Origin: Plecoglossus altivelis
Lineage: Eukaryota > Chordata > Actinopteri > Osmeriformes > Plecoglossidae
Direction: 5' to 3'
NCBI GenBank assembly: GCA_036571765.1
Contig: BROE01000019.1
Coordinates: forward strand, 7,628,021 to 7,692,020
Length of the DNA stretch: 64,000 bases
In this document: positions 22,601-35,215 of the stretch, piece after piece
How the letters are laid out: each line of letters starts with the position of its first letter
Numbering within the stretch: the first letter of the stretch is position 1
Translations under genes and position numbers: made by a program
The notes under the pieces: generated by a model
What the model saw: the letters and a program-made list of their open reading frames with translations, nothing else
The model's database searches: none
Told to the model about the DNA's origin: nothing

Positions 22601-24760
22601 CACACCACACACACCACACACACACACACACACTACCACACAAACACACACAACCACACAAACAGAGAGACACACTCATGCATCAGTCTAGAAAGCTGAA
22701 GAGCTGAACGCCTACTGGTTTCATTCTGTACCTGAAGGCTTTAGTGTCTCACCATATCAGTTGCATTGTTGAGCACTCCCTAGGCTTGGATGTACATGCC
22801 TACACACACATCACACACACCCACTCACACGTTTATCATAACAGTACACACATACATAGAAATTATAGTATATAAATATATATACAAACATACACACAAC
22901 ATACATAATACAGTACAACATATATCACAGTACACACACATGCAGTTCACACACACATAATCCCATACACACAACACACACAGTACATACACACAACACA
23001 CACGCATTGGTACGTACACCACATTGTGCAGTACAGCGATGCCCAGATCGCCAACATTATACACGGGGCAGACACACACACAACGGAGATCACGGAAGTC
23101 GAGTAGCGTCGCACTGAAACACTGCTCACACAGTCCCTGACCAGCATGAAATGGACCAGAGAGGTGGCACCTGGTTCCTGTGTTCCCCGGGCTTTGCTTT
23201 TAGGGCGAGCCTCTCCACTTAGTTAAACAGAAGGGCCTCCGTGTTGGTCCTTTAGATAAACACACTTCCCTGAGACAACACGGACACGGTTACTCTTTAA
23301 CCTGCTGGGGGGGGGGGCGGGGAGAGGGGTGGGAAGGGGACGCCGACTTGGGGCTGGGACTGGGGGCGCATAGGGTGTGTGTGCCGTGGAGGGGGGGGAT
23401 TCATCCTTACTCCTTTTCTCTGGGACACCCCTATGGTACACGCCAGGTCAGTCTGGGATGGAGCTCAGTCATGTGGTGGACGTGAAGCCATGCTGCCTTG
23501 TCTAACAATGGAGCCTTTGAGATCTCTGGCCTCTTTCCCTGACCTCCCTCCTCCTCCCCCTTCCCTCCCTGCCTGCTGCCCCCCCCCTTATGACACATCT
23601 CCCCCATACCATGGGCTCTTGCCTCATGCCGCTTCTTCTACAGACGACCCCTCTGGTTGCACGCTTGTCTTCCTGGTGGCTGCCACCACTCTCCTGCCGC
23701 TGGCCTCTCGTCCGGTATCACCCTCCTCCATACTACTGATATACATACTCTCTTCTCCCACCTAGTCCCTGCGTTGCGGTGCCCCGCCCCTACCTCGATC
23801 CCTCTTCTCCTCTTCCCCCTTTCCTCCCTGCCTGCTGCCCCTCCCTGACCTCTCCCTCCCTGTTGCCCCCCTCCCTCTGCTAGCTACAGTCAGTCCACTG
23901 TCCCTCCGGGGGTCGGGGTGTCTCTCCTAGTCCCTGCAGCTGTCCAGCTGGCAGCCAGGCCCAGCCATGTGAGAATAGCAGCACAGAGCAGCATAGGGCA
24001 GTATAGACGAGCACAGAGCAGCATAGAGGAGTATAGAGCAGGATAGAGGAGTATAGAGGATTACAGAGCAGCATAGAGGAATATAGAGGATTACAGAGCA
24101 GCATAGAATAATATAGAGCAGGATAGAGGAGTATAGAGGATTACAGAGCAGCATAGAGGAATATAGAGGATTATAGAGCAGCATAGAATAATATAGAGCA
24201 GGATAGAGGAGTATAGAGGTCCTTCATTCCAGAGAGCTGACCTTCGCAGCCTGGCCCCCAGTCTCCTCTCCCCTTAGTCATATCACAGCCCAGAGCAGAA
24301 CCATCTCTCACTATCTCCCCGTGTGTGATTTACACTACGGCGATAAGAGCCCGTGGGCCGCTGCAGCACACACAGCTCAGCCATGGGCAGCCGTCCCAGC
24401 CCTCTTCGCGGCCCCTCGACAAGAGCAGTCACATTCTCCAGCCTGGGTTCGCTTCAAGGGACTGTCCGCGTTAATACGTTACCGTTAAGGCAAGTTCAAC
24501 AGAAGTTAGTCTTGGGGGAAGATTGTCCAACGATTAACTTCTAGGTTTCAGAAACAATGAATCGGTTCTTGTCAACCCCCCCCTCCCTCCTCCAACCTCC
24601 CCCCCAGATAATGTACATAAACACACAGACAGGCTCTCTAAGTCATTCACACACACACACACACACAGGCAGGCAGGCTCTCAGTGTTATCGGGTGCTGT
24701 GTGGTATGTGGCCCCGCCCTCCCTCGCTGCAGTGTAAACAGACCGCGCTCCAGAGGAATG
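22601..24760. repeat. Large direct duplication, copy 2
   Basis: Second copy of 20640-22600. Segments 22810-23110, 23335-23420 and 23540-23830 diverge from copy 1 by many small insertions and non-matching blocks, whereas 23880-24560 is almost identical. This patchiness fits an uncorrected long-read fill better than evolutionary divergence. Confidence 0.9.
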
Positions 24761-24821
24761 CTGTACTCAGTGACCTCACGCCCCGTGTTGCCTCAGTGCA
24801 TTGGGTTCATCTGGAATGCCC

Positions 24822-24955
24822 CCCCCCCTCCCACTCCTCCTCACTCCCCTCCCCACTCCTCCTCACCCCCCTCCTCCTCACCCCCCCTCCTCCTCCTCAC
24901 TCCCTCCCTCTTCCTCTTCACCCCCTTCCCTCCTCCTCCTCCCCCTGCTCTCCAT
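24822..24955. repeat. C-rich (CTCCTCACCCC)n tract
   Basis: Pyrimidine-rich, almost no G. Confidence 0.85.
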
Positions 24956-25158
24956 GGGGCCCTCACAGCGCGCAAAATAACACACCTCCACCCGACACCG
25001 ACACACTCACATGCACACACACACACCCACACACACACACACATGTTCAAACCGACAGACATGGGCTCGCACACACTAAAAGCACACACACTCACATACT
25101 GTCCTCTCTCCTGCTTTCGTAGCACAGCTGTCAGAACAGCTACAAGACCAGTTCCTGT

Positions 25159-25212
25159 AGCCTCCCTCCCTCCTTCCCTCCCTCCTTCCCTCCCTCCCTC
25201 CCTCCCTCCCTG
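25159..25212. repeat. (CCCT)n microsatellite
   Basis: CCCTCCCTCCTTCCCT units. Confidence 0.95.
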
Positions 25213-25344
25213 TTAGATGTACATTGCAGCAGCCAGTGTACCAAGACCTGTCAACTCTGTTTTAACTACTCACCTGGCTGTAAGCAGTAATCAGAGGTAA
25301 ATGGCAGGATTGTGTAACACTGTCTAAACTGCAGCTCTCTGCCT

Positions 25345-25512
25345 GGCACTGTGCAGCCCCTCTGACATCACACCCTGTGACATCACAGCCTCAGCCCCTC
25401 TGACATGACACCCTCTGACATCACAGCCTCAGCCCCTCTGACATCACACCCTCTGACATCACAGCCTCAGCCCCTCTGACATCACAGCCTCAGCCCCTCT
25501 GACATCGCACCC
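25345..25512. repeat. CAGCCCCTCTGACATCACA-type minisatellite
   Basis: Four to five units of about 38 bp with internal half-repeats. The core TGACATCA resembles a CRE/AP-1-like half palindrome, probably fortuitous. Confidence 0.9.
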
Positions 25513-25985
25513 TCATCCATCCTTCCATCCACTTTCATACTAACTGATATACAACCTACAGGATATACCAACTTATATGTAACTTACATTATACATAAAC
25601 TACGATAACTGATGCTTTACTTACTATATACCAAATATTTAGTTTTAATATTGGTCAAAATCAATAAATTTATTGAGTCTGTAGAGATGTAGAAGACAAC
25701 TTTATAAATACAAAAATATACTCTGACATATTAACTAACTTGAATACTTATGTGATAACTTGTTTTTTATCTTGGCAGTTGAGGTGCAGACTGCTAACCT
25801 CCGGTGTGAAGAGTCTGGTGGTCATGCAGAGAGATTTCAGATAGGAGAGATTTGTTGACTTGTTCATATGGATGTGTTGTTAGACACAATATACATGAAT
25901 GACTGTTTATATAGCAAGACAGAGGTAACAGTGGAAGGATACTGCCCTCTAATGGAGGTAGAGGGAGGTGATGTGCAAAGACTAC
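25513..25985. other. Unique AT-rich sequence
   Basis: No gene or repeat recognised. Confidence 0.5.
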
Positions 25986-25989
25986 AAAC

Positions 25990-26100
25990 TGTCACTCCTC
26001 TCATTCTCTCTTTCTCCCCCTCTCTCTCCCCTCTCTCCCCCTCTCTCTCCCCTCTCTTTCTCTCTCTTCCCTCTCTCTCTCGCTCCCTCACTCTCTTCTT
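25990..26100. repeat. CT-rich simple repeat
   Basis: CTCTCTCCC units, pure pyrimidine for most of its length. Confidence 0.93.
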
Positions 26101-26543
26101 TTTTGCAGTAGGCTCATGTATTCTCCGATAATGACTGATTTCCAATAAGAGTGGATAATGACGTTTATGGAACCTGTACATTTTTATAACCATGGATTAT
26201 CAGAACAGCTATACACTTGTAGTAATGAGCATACACACACACAAAACATGCAAAAAGACACCTCCCCACACACATCCACACATCCACACACAGATACACA
26301 CTCACATGCAAGGACACACGCGGAGATCACTCGCTAACACACCAAATCACTTTTACCCCCGTGTCTGGGGAAGTGGGATCTGTCTGGTGCCATAGCAACC
26401 ACTGCGGCTCCCCCCCGCCCCTCCGTCAGAGCCGAGTGAGAAGAGCAGGCATGACAGGATGACAGCAACCTAATGAGATGGAGGACTGAGAGAGGAGCAG
26501 AGGCAGACCCAGCCGCTCTGTCTCTTTGTCTCTCCGACTTGTG

Positions 26544-26815
26544 TACACACACACACACACACACTCACACACATACACACACACACACACACTCACTCAC
26601 TCACTCACTCATTCACTCACACACACTCACACACACACACTCACACACACACACACACACTCACACACCCACACACACTCACACACTTACTACACTCACA
26701 CACACACACACACTCGCGCACATATTTACACTCACTCACACACACTCACACACATATTTACACTAGCACACTCACTCACACGCACACTTACACACAGACA
26801 CACACAAGCACAGTC
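26544..26815. repeat. (CA)n / (CACT)n microsatellite block
   Basis: About 270 bp of CA repeats with CACT, CTCA and ATTTACA interruptions. Confidence 0.95.
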
Positions 26816-26984
26816 TGACACAAAATCCCCCCTCCCCTGCACACACACAAACACCATTTTTTCATGTTGCAATGGAGACGTCAGGCCATGTGAGGACACA
26901 GAGGAACAGAGAGGGGGGGGGCGGGGGAGGGGTAAAGAGTATTGAAGCCAAGCGAAAACAGTGAGCAAGCAGGGAGCCAGGGAG

Positions 26985-27178
26985 TAGGAAGATGCGAGGA
27001 GAGAAAGAATTAAGAAAGGTGAATAGTAGGGAGGAAGAGAATGCTGATGTAGCGAGGAGAGAGGGAGAGTCTTTAGGAAAGGAGGAATGGAGGGAGAATG
27101 GGAGGAAAGGAGAGAATGGATGGTAGGCAGAGAGGGGATTGGGGAGAGAGGGAGGTACGGATGGAGCGAGTATGGAGG

Positions 27179-27215
<37 letters not shown>
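26985..27215. repeat. Purine-rich (GA/GGA) tract
   Basis: Near-pure purine sequence. A pyrimidine-rich tract of the opposite bias begins less than 80 bp later. Confidence 0.88.
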
Positions 27216-27292
27216 AAGGCTGGTCTCACACAGACATCTTTTATGTCCTCATGACTGCAGAGAGCCGCAGGCTGTCAACTCAGACACTGCAG

Positions 27293-27515
27293 CACTCTCT
27301 CTCTCTTTCTACTCTCTCTCTCTTTCCCTCTCTCTCGCTCTCTCTCTTTCTACTCTCTCTCTCTCCCTTCCTACTCTCATTCCCTTTCTACCCTCTCTCC
27401 CTTTCTACTCTCTCTCCCTTTCTACTCTCTCTGTCTTCCTCTTTCTCTCCCTTTCTCTTCTTTCTCTTATCTCTCATTTTCACCCTCCTCTCTATCTCCT
27501 TCTTTCTTCCTCTGC
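27293..27515. repeat. CT-rich tract with TTTCTACTCTCTCTCC units
   Basis: Tandem CCCTTTCTACTCTCT units inside a pyrimidine tract. With 26985-27215 it forms a purine/pyrimidine inverted pair. Confidence 0.9.
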
Positions 27516-27519
27516 AGCC

Positions 27520-28190
27520 TCCTGCTTCCTCCTCCCGCTCAGCCTCTATCTCTGCCTCTATCTCAGCCTCTATCCCAGCCTCACATCTGACTATGACTCA
27601 ACAGAATAATTAAATAATAATCAATCTGCCAACATTAGCATTAGGGCTTGGACTATATTCTGAGTGTGAAATTCTGTGTGGAAGGATATGAACTGCTATG
27701 AAAAACAATATCTCTGAATGGGCAGTCCATTAGGACTCCCTTCAAGAGCCATCCTTCAGCCTCTAACCCTGGCCTTCCTTCTGTGATCCTCAGGAGGTGA
27801 TGGAGGCTGGCGAAGCTGATGGAGTCTAAGGGGTAAATTGAGGAGATTCGGGGGCCCAGCCGTTGTCATGGTGAGTTTCTGGGGTGAACTGGGGTCAGTA
27901 CCGGGCCTGGCCTGCAGGTGTCAGCCACATCCCCACCCCTATTCTGCTCCTGCTCTGCCTTCATAGCACCATTATCACTCTCTCCCTCCCCTTCTCCCAG
28001 TTCTGTCTCCCGTACCCCTCCCTCCCTTCTTTTTCTCTCCCTACCACACCCTCCTCCCCTCTCTCTCCCCTCCCACTCCTCCATGATGCAGCAGAACCTT
28101 TGGACACCCAGTGTGATGAGTGAGAGAGGAAATTGTCAAATTACAGGATAATTTATGCCCTCCTCTCTCTCTGTCACTCAGTCAGTCACT
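27520..28190. other. Mixed intergenic sequence
   Basis: No gene supported; a pyrimidine-rich part lies at 27980-28080. Confidence 0.5.
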
Positions 28191-28500
28191 CACTCTCTCT
28201 CACATACACACACACACACACACGCGCAAACACACTCAAACACACTCAAACACAGCTCCTTTTAATCCTCCTCATGCCAGCCCACTCTCACCTCCCAAGA
28301 TTCTGAGTCACCACATCCCTGACCACACTGTTGCCACAGAGCAGGGTGTGTGTGAGCATGTGTGTGTGACTGAGCGTTTACGTGTGTGGATGTGTACACC
28401 CTCGATGCCTGTCTGTACATAGTTGTGCGTCTGTGTATAGAAGGTTTCTCTGTGATTGGATAGCCAGACCTGGGTGCTCTGGGTCTGGACAGCTGGACCT

Positions 28501-29000
28501 NNNNNNNNNNNNNNNNNNNNNNNNNNNNNNNNNNNNNNNNNNNNNNNNNNNNNNNNNNNNNNNNNNNNNNNNNNNNNNNNNNNNNNNNNNNNNNNNNNNN
28601 NNNNNNNNNNNNNNNNNNNNNNNNNNNNNNNNNNNNNNNNNNNNNNNNNNNNNNNNNNNNNNNNNNNNNNNNNNNNNNNNNNNNNNNNNNNNNNNNNNNN
28701 NNNNNNNNNNNNNNNNNNNNNNNNNNNNNNNNNNNNNNNNNNNNNNNNNNNNNNNNNNNNNNNNNNNNNNNNNNNNNNNNNNNNNNNNNNNNNNNNNNNN
28801 NNNNNNNNNNNNNNNNNNNNNNNNNNNNNNNNNNNNNNNNNNNNNNNNNNNNNNNNNNNNNNNNNNNNNNNNNNNNNNNNNNNNNNNNNNNNNNNNNNNN
28901 NNNNNNNNNNNNNNNNNNNNNNNNNNNNNNNNNNNNNNNNNNNNNNNNNNNNNNNNNNNNNNNNNNNNNNNNNNNNNNNNNNNNNNNNNNNNNNNNNNNN
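28501..29000. other. Assembly gap (500 N)
   Basis: Exactly 500 undefined bases, probably a fixed-size scaffold gap of unknown true length. Open frames crossing it are meaningless. Confidence 0.99.
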
Positions 29001-29269
29001 GCGTGGAAACACAACCGTGTTTATGGGAGAAGTGACAGAGTTCTGTCCAGACAGACTGTGATGTTGTAGAGAACAGAGCAGAGCAGAGGACTGGCTGTAG
29101 GTGAAATTAACTCCATAAATCTACTAAACCTCCAGCAGAAAAGAAATGCCTTTGTGCTCTTTCTACATATTGGCAACTTAGTCTCACATATGCATGCAGG
29201 TCCACACACACTCTGGAGAAAAGGTCTTGGAATCCCTATGCACACCCTTGGCAGACAAACCCCTCAAAT

Positions 29270-29365
29270 CAACAAGGGAGGGGGGCAGGGGGGAGGGGTG
29301 CAGGGGTGGCAAAGGGGGAGGGGTGCAGGAGGAGCAAAGGGGGAAGGGTGCAGGAGGAGGGGGGC
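29270..29365. repeat. G-rich GGGGGCAGGGGGGAGGGGTGCAGG-like repeat
   Basis: Units of about 24 bp of GGAGGGGTGCAGG, at least four, with potential to form G-quadruplexes. Confidence 0.85.
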
Positions 29366-29460
29366 ACCTTGAAACAATCTTGTGCATCTTCTGAATAACC
29401 TCAGCATCTTCTGGAATGTTTTTCTCCTGGTGATCTCCTTGACGCCCTACTCTCTCCTTC

Positions 29461-29462
<2 letters not shown>

Positions 29463-29495
<33 letters not shown>
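29463..29495. repeat. Poly-C run of 33
   Basis: 33 consecutive C, then TCCCCCACCC. The count is probably approximate. Confidence 0.9.
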
Positions 29496-29498
<3 letters not shown>

Positions 29499-29863
29499 CC
29501 CACCCTGTTACCCTGCTGTAACCCCCCTCGTTACCCTGCCTTAACCCCTCGAACTTCCTCCTCCTTTCTCTTTCAGTATCAGAGACCCCCCCCCTCCTCC
29601 TCCTCCTCAATCACTCCCCTTTGAGAACAATGGCTGCTTCTTCGCAATCCTCCAATTCACTGTTTGGACTGCTGCCTGGAACCTGAGCTCATGAAAGAGA
29701 GAGAACCCCACACCCAACATCTCTGCTTCAGCTAATCACTCCTCACTGTGGCTGTGGAGCTATTTCTGCCACAGTTACGTAAGACCCAAAAGTACGAGTG
29801 AAAGGGAGAAGGAGTTTAGTTTATGGGGATGCAGGCTGTGTGTGTCGGTGCTGGTTGTGGGGA

Positions 29864-30025
29864 CAGACAGACAGACAGACAGACAGACAAAGAGAAAGAA
29901 AGAGAGAGACATAAACAGAAAGAGAGAGAGAGCAAGCAAGAGAGACAGACAGACAGACACAGACAGACAGACACAGACAGACAGACAGGCAGACCAAGAG
30001 AGACAGAGACAGAGACAAAGAGAGA
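29864..30025. repeat. (GACA)n / GA-rich microsatellite
   Basis: GACAGACAGACA blocks separated by AGAAAGAGAGAG. Confidence 0.95.
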
Positions 30026-30521
30026 GTGCTTTCCTCCAAGTTCTGCTCTTTTCTTTCCCAACTCTTTCTCTTTATCTCTGTCAGCGTTCTAGATCTTCAG
30101 CTGCAGGCTTGGTAAAGCGATCTGTCCACACACAATCTCATCCAAGGGATTACATGCATTAGGTGACCTATGAAAAACAAGCCTTTCTTTCACACCTGCA
30201 CACCTGCTGGAAAACATCCGTGATGTCAGCTCTCTGTCTCCGGACAGGCGGGGAATCTCTGCTCTGGGATTGGTGGGCCAGTCCACGTTTGGACCATGTG
30301 ACTCGTCAGCATGTTAACTGCATTCCTGCAGTAATGTCCAGCTCAAAACAACACTATAAATAATTCACCCCCAGCTGAGAGGAAGAGTGAAACCAAGTTG
30401 ATGGAAGACGTCCAAACTTTATAAATATTCAACAGAGTTAAACGGCACTGGAACTGAAGGGTGTGAATGTGACACTGAAGGCAGTGAAGACAGAAACAGG
30501 AGAAGGTTGAACCAGAAGGAC

Positions 30522-30692
30522 AGCTAAGGTAACCGCCCTCCCATTCCCACCTTCCCCACTTCTCTCGTGGCGTTACGTAGCTAAGGTAACCGCCCTCCCA
30601 CTCCCACCTTCCCCACTTCTCTCGTGGCGTTACGTAGCTAAGGTAACCGCCCTCCCACTCCCACCTTCCCCACTTCTCTCGTGGCGTTACGT
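30522..30692. repeat. 57-bp tandem repeat, exactly three copies
   Basis: Units begin at 30522, 30579 and 30636 with AGCTAAGGTAACCGCCCTCC and end CTCGTGGCGTTACGT. One mismatch is visible (ATT/ACT) in the first unit. Confidence 0.97.
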
Positions 30693-30744
30693 AGAGAGGG
30701 CAGGAGAGGCTGTGGCTGTAGCCAGCGTCTCCGTGCCCCTCTGG

Positions 30745-30842
30745 GGCATGGCAGAGAGGGGGCATGGCAGAGAGGGGGGCATGGCAGAGAGGGGGGCATG
30801 GCAGAGAGGGGGGCATGGCAGNATATATATATATATATATTA
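30745..30842. repeat. GGGGCATGGCAGAGAG array, single N, then (AT)n
   Basis: Five units of about 17-19 bp stop at an undefined base (30822) followed by an AT dinucleotide run. Probably a contig edge or low-quality join. Confidence 0.9.
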
Positions 30843-31142
30843 TTCAAGGTTAAGGGTGTATGTGTGGGGGGCTGGGTGTGTCTGTCTGTCAGGCTTCTAA
30901 CAAAGAGAAAGAGGAGAGGAGTTATAGATGTGTGTATTCACCTCAAGCATAGGGTGTGTGTGTGTGTGTGTTGTGGTATCTAGGATATGACTAAGACAGT
31001 GGTGAAAGCTGATAGTAAAATGATTCAAGAGGAGGAAGGACTGGGTTAATTTACTTCCTAGCCAGCAGCGAAAGTGCACTGAGTCACCAGACACTTAACA
31101 TGCCCACAACACCCCCACTGGAGACACACACAACACACAGAG

Positions 31143-31168
31143 CACACCACACACACACACACACACAG
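31143..31168. repeat. (CA)n microsatellite
   Basis: Short CA run. Confidence 0.85.
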
Positions 31169-31458
31169 TGCTCAGTCACAGAAAGTTAGCCATTCATAAT
31201 TCCTCATACGGTGGTTTCCAGTGGATTGAATCATGTGTTCAGTCCAAGCCAGACCCACCCAAGTGGTGAGATCTCTTGGAGAGAAAGGGAGGGTCAGGCA
31301 GGAAGGGTGAGGCAGGGAGAGGCAGGTACAGATGCAGAGGGACTAGAGGCAGCCCTGTTGATGTCAGTCTGGCTCTCACTTTCCCGACAGCCGCTAGAGT
31401 GAGTCAGCATGCTGGTAGATCCTCCCTGTCTGACACAGAGGTGTGTAATGTCCTCTCA

Positions 31459-31460
31459 TG

Positions 31461-31540
<80 letters not shown>

Positions 31541-31541
31541 C
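31459..31541. repeat. (CCTG)n microsatellite
   Basis: About 20 perfect CCTG tetranucleotides. The same motif class (CCTG/CAGG) underlies human CNBP expansions, but no gene is involved here. Confidence 0.97.
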
Positions 31542-31789
31542 TTGTGTGAAGGGGGTGGTAGTAATTTCCCCTGTCCTCCCTCTGGGTGAACATGTGTTGA
31601 GTTCGCTGTTCTCTGCTGAAAGGCTCCATTGATGCCACATCCTAGGAGTAATGTCTTTGAGACACTCTTTAGACCTCCCCCTGTCTCTCTGCCAACCTGT
31701 ATCTCTGCCAGCCTGTCTCTCTGATGAGGGCCTGTCTCTCCGACAGCATTGCTGTCTGACAGCCTGTTTTTGTCTGACTACCAGAGGTT

Positions 31790-32045
31790 GGTGCTTGGGT
31801 AGCCAGTGATGGGGCAGGGGCTGTGCCCCATGACTGGGGTAGGGGCTGGGGTAGGGGTATAGTTAGGGGTGAGGGATGGGACAGAGGCTAGGTATGGAGT
31901 AGGAGCTGGGTGTAGGGGCTGAGGCTGGAGTACGAGTAAGGATAAGGGCTGTGTCTGGGGGACAGGGCCCCAGTAGGTCCGGTGTCTGTGGTGGATAGGG
32001 GTATGGGTAGGGGCAGAGGCTTGGAGGGGTAGGGTCTGTGCTATT
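31790..32045. repeat. G-rich degenerate GGGGCTGGGGTAGG repeat
   Basis: Many GGGG clusters spaced by a few bases; potential G-quadruplex former on the + strand. Confidence 0.8.
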
Positions 32046-32193
32046 GGACCCAATGGTCTTTAATTAGAGGGCAAGCTACAGGGACAGATGCAGGAGAAAG
32101 GCCCTCATGATGAGAGTCTGGGGTGAGCGGGTTCACACACAAAACACTGGCTTTTCATCACGGCATGACTCACTTCAGTTGTGTGTGTATAGT

Positions 32194-32207
32194 GTTAGTG
32201 TGTGTAC

Positions 32208-32254
<47 letters not shown>

Positions 32255-32430
32255 GGAAGTAAGTGTGTGAATGTAAATTGTGTGTGTGTGTGTGTGTGTG
32301 TGTGTAGGTGTGTGTCTCTGAATGCTATGTGTATAGGTGTGTGTGTGTCTGCATGAATGGGTGTGTGCGCGTGCATCTGCATGAATGGTGTGTGTGTGTG
32401 TGTAGGTGTGTGAGTGTGTGTGTGCGTGTC
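32194..32430. repeat. (GT)n block with (GA)n insert
   Basis: GT microsatellites at 32204-32230, 32280-32305 and 32388-32425, with a GA run at 32230-32255. Confidence 0.93.
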
Positions 32431-32587
32431 TTACCTCACTGCTCAGGCATTCCTGGAGAGAAAGCCATGTGAAGTGAAAGGGTTGGTCTCACAGTGTGGG
32501 TATTCATGTCCCTGGCCCCTGCAGACTGGCCCCTGCAGACTGGCCTGGGCTGCAGTGTTCCCAGACAAAGACCCTCCACCAGGGCCC

Positions 32588-32588
32588 A

Positions 32589-32629
<41 letters not shown>

Positions 32630-32735
32630 GAACACACGCACACACACAGAGGAGAAGGGAGAGAGAGAGAGATAAAGAAAGAGAGAGAGATAAAGAATGA
32701 AAGAGAGTGAAAGACAGAGAAACAGAACAAGAGAA
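32588..32735. repeat. (CA)n followed by GA-rich repeat
   Basis: CA repeat 32590-32625, then GAGAGATAAAGAAA units to about 32735. Confidence 0.93.
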
Positions 32736-32862
32736 AGGGTCAGTGAGAGATGGCTTGCATCTTTTCCAGGCAGGTGTGATGGGTGAATAGTAATGAGATG
32801 GATCACGCGGACAAAGTCAATTCTGATTGGATGTTTCCAATCCTATCCAATGAGATCGTCTA

Positions 32863-33250
32863 CAGCAGGGGTGTTCAACCGTGACCTAGGAAGAACCCAT
32901 GACAAAACTAGAAATCATAACTGACCCGACTCTGACGTATTTCCCTTCTTCGCCATTAGAAATGGTCAATGTCCGCTCGCAGAATATCTCAGATCTCCCT
33001 CTTTCGCCCTATAAGCATCATGATTGGATGATTGGACATAATCTGCAACGATCTCCTTCGATTCTTTCATTGATTTATTTGGGCCCGCTGGTAATGCTTT
33101 GCAAGGATTGGCCAGTGTGCATGCAGAGTTAAACGTGTGCAGGGTGGAGAAAGTGAGAAGAGCGACAGCCATAATGTGAGCTAGCGCGCAGCGCTCTGCC
33201 AGCGCACCGACCAAGAGTTTGCGAGTTGTTCTGACTGACATGGCTTGTTA
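32863..33250. mobile_element. Possible hAT-like transposon fragment
   Basis: CAGCAGGGGTGTTCAACC at 32863-32880 resembles the terminal inverted repeat of Charlie-type hAT elements (CAGGGGTG...). The following 370 bp is unique in the window. The matching inverted end was not found, so this is a fragment at best. Confidence 0.35.
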
Positions 33251-33774
33251 TTATTGCACCTTATTGTGCATAAAAGCAACCATGTAAATGCATTTCATGA
33301 GCACAGAAAGAAGGTCTCTTAGCTCAGGAAAAAAATATGTTTTTTGGGGGGAGTTCTGCATCATTTCTTTTCCCTTCAAATATGATTGATATGCATGCAA
33401 AATACATTTGTCTGTTTTCCAAATCTTCCATTGCACACTTAGGAATGAGGCACAAAATATAACACCATACCCTCCCTCCTCCTCATAGCCCCACCTCATT
33501 TTCTCCAACGAACCAATCCGGTCCTTTCTGACAGTGCCCCCCTCCCTCCAGCCCCTCTGCCTGTGGTTTGAGCTTTCATGGTTCCTGCGAGTTTCCTTCA
33601 GCCTCCGTCCCGTCGCTGCCCCCTCTGCTGGGCCCCCTCCCTGGTTCGGGTAGTCCAGTTCATCGTGTCCTCAGACAACCCATGTTCATGAACAGGAAAG
33701 GGGCCCCGATCAGGGGAGGCCCACCTCCCAGCCTGACCAGCCTCCCGCTCTCAAGGCTGCTACACTTCTGCCTC

Positions 33775-35215
33775 TCAGACTGCCTCTGCCCAGCCTCTAA
33801 AACAGACTCTAATTCTGCCTCTACCCAGCCTCTAAAATAGCCTCTAAAACACACTCTAATACTGCCTCTACCTAGCCTCTAAGACAGACTCTAATACAGC
33901 CTCTAAGACAGGCTCTAATACTGCCTCTACCCAGCCTCTAAAATAGCCTCTAAAACACACTCTAATACTGCCTCTAAGTCAGCTTCTAATACTGCCTCTA
34001 CCCAGCCTCTAAGACAGACTCTAATACTGCCTCTACCCAGCCTCTAAAATAGCCTCTAAAACACACTCTAATACTGCCTCTACCTAGCCTCTAAGACAGA
34101 CTCTAATACAGCCTCTAAGACAGGCTCTAATACTGCCTCTACCCAGCCTCTAAAATAGCCTCTAATACCGCCTCTACCCAGCCTCTAAAACACACTCTAA
34201 TACTGCCTCTAAGTCAGCTTCTAATACTGCCTCTACCCAGCCTCTAAGTCAGCCTCTAATACCGCCTCTACCCAGCCTCTAAGACAGACTCTAATACCGC
34301 CTCTACCCAGCCTCTAAGACAGACTCTAATACCGCCTCTACCCAGCCTCTAAGACAGACTCTAATACTGCCTCTACCTAGCCTCTAAGACAGACTCTAAT
34401 ACTGCCTCTACCTAGCCTCTAAGACAGACTCTAATACTGCCTCTACCTAGCCTCTAAGACAGACTCTAATACTGCCTCTACCTAGCCTCTAAGACAGACT
34501 CTAATACTGCCTCTACCTAGCCTCTAAGACAGACTCTAATACTGCCTCTACCTAGCCTCTAAGACAGACTCTAATACTGCCTCTACCTAGCCTCTAAGAC
34601 AGACTCTAATACTGCCTCTACCTAGCCTCTAAGACAGACTCTAATACTGCCTCTACCTAGCCTCTAAGACAGACTCTAATACTGCCTCTACCTAGCCTCT
34701 AAGACAGACTCTAATACTGCCTCTACCTAGCCTCTAAGACAGACTCTAATACTGCCTCTACCTAGCCTCTAAGACAGACTCTAATACTGCCTCTACCCAG
34801 CCTCTAAGACAGACTCTAATACCGCCTCTACCCAGCCTCTAAGACAGACTCTAATACCGCCTCTACCCAGCCTCTAAGACAGACTCTAATACCGCCTCTA
34901 CCCAGCCTCTCTAAACAGACTCTAAACCGCCTCTACCCACCTCTAATCACCTCTATAACCGCTCTCTCTAGCCTCTAAGACACCTGAATAACCGCCTCTA
35001 TCTATCTCTCTATATCTATCTATATCCTCCCTGCACGCTTCTATCCCAAGCCTCAAGACAGCCTCTAATAAACTCTTGCCCTAACCCAGCCTCTAAGACA
35101 AATCGTCTAATACCCCATCTACCAGCCTCTAAGACAGACTCTAATACTGCCTCTACCCAGCCTCTAAGACAGACTCTAATACTGCCTTTACCAAGCTTCT
35201 GATGCTGACACGCAT
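33775..35215. repeat. 35-bp minisatellite (about 40 units)
   Basis: Units of 35 bp built from CCTCTAAGACAGACTCTAAT plus ACTGCCTCTACCTAG; ACTGCCTCTA recurs at 34401 and 34436, giving the period. The core (34360-34790) is nearly homogeneous, the left part mixes shorter variants, and 34905-35100 is irregular. Not coding. Confidence 0.97.

Noticed and set aside
28262..29061. Open frames crossing the N gap
   Set aside because: Mostly undefined residues; an artefact of the gap.
31459..31541. CCTG expansion as a disease-type element
   Set aside because: An ordinary microsatellite outside any gene.
33775..35215. Regular repeats as a CRISPR array
   Set aside because: Head-to-tail minisatellite with no unique spacers, in a vertebrate genome.
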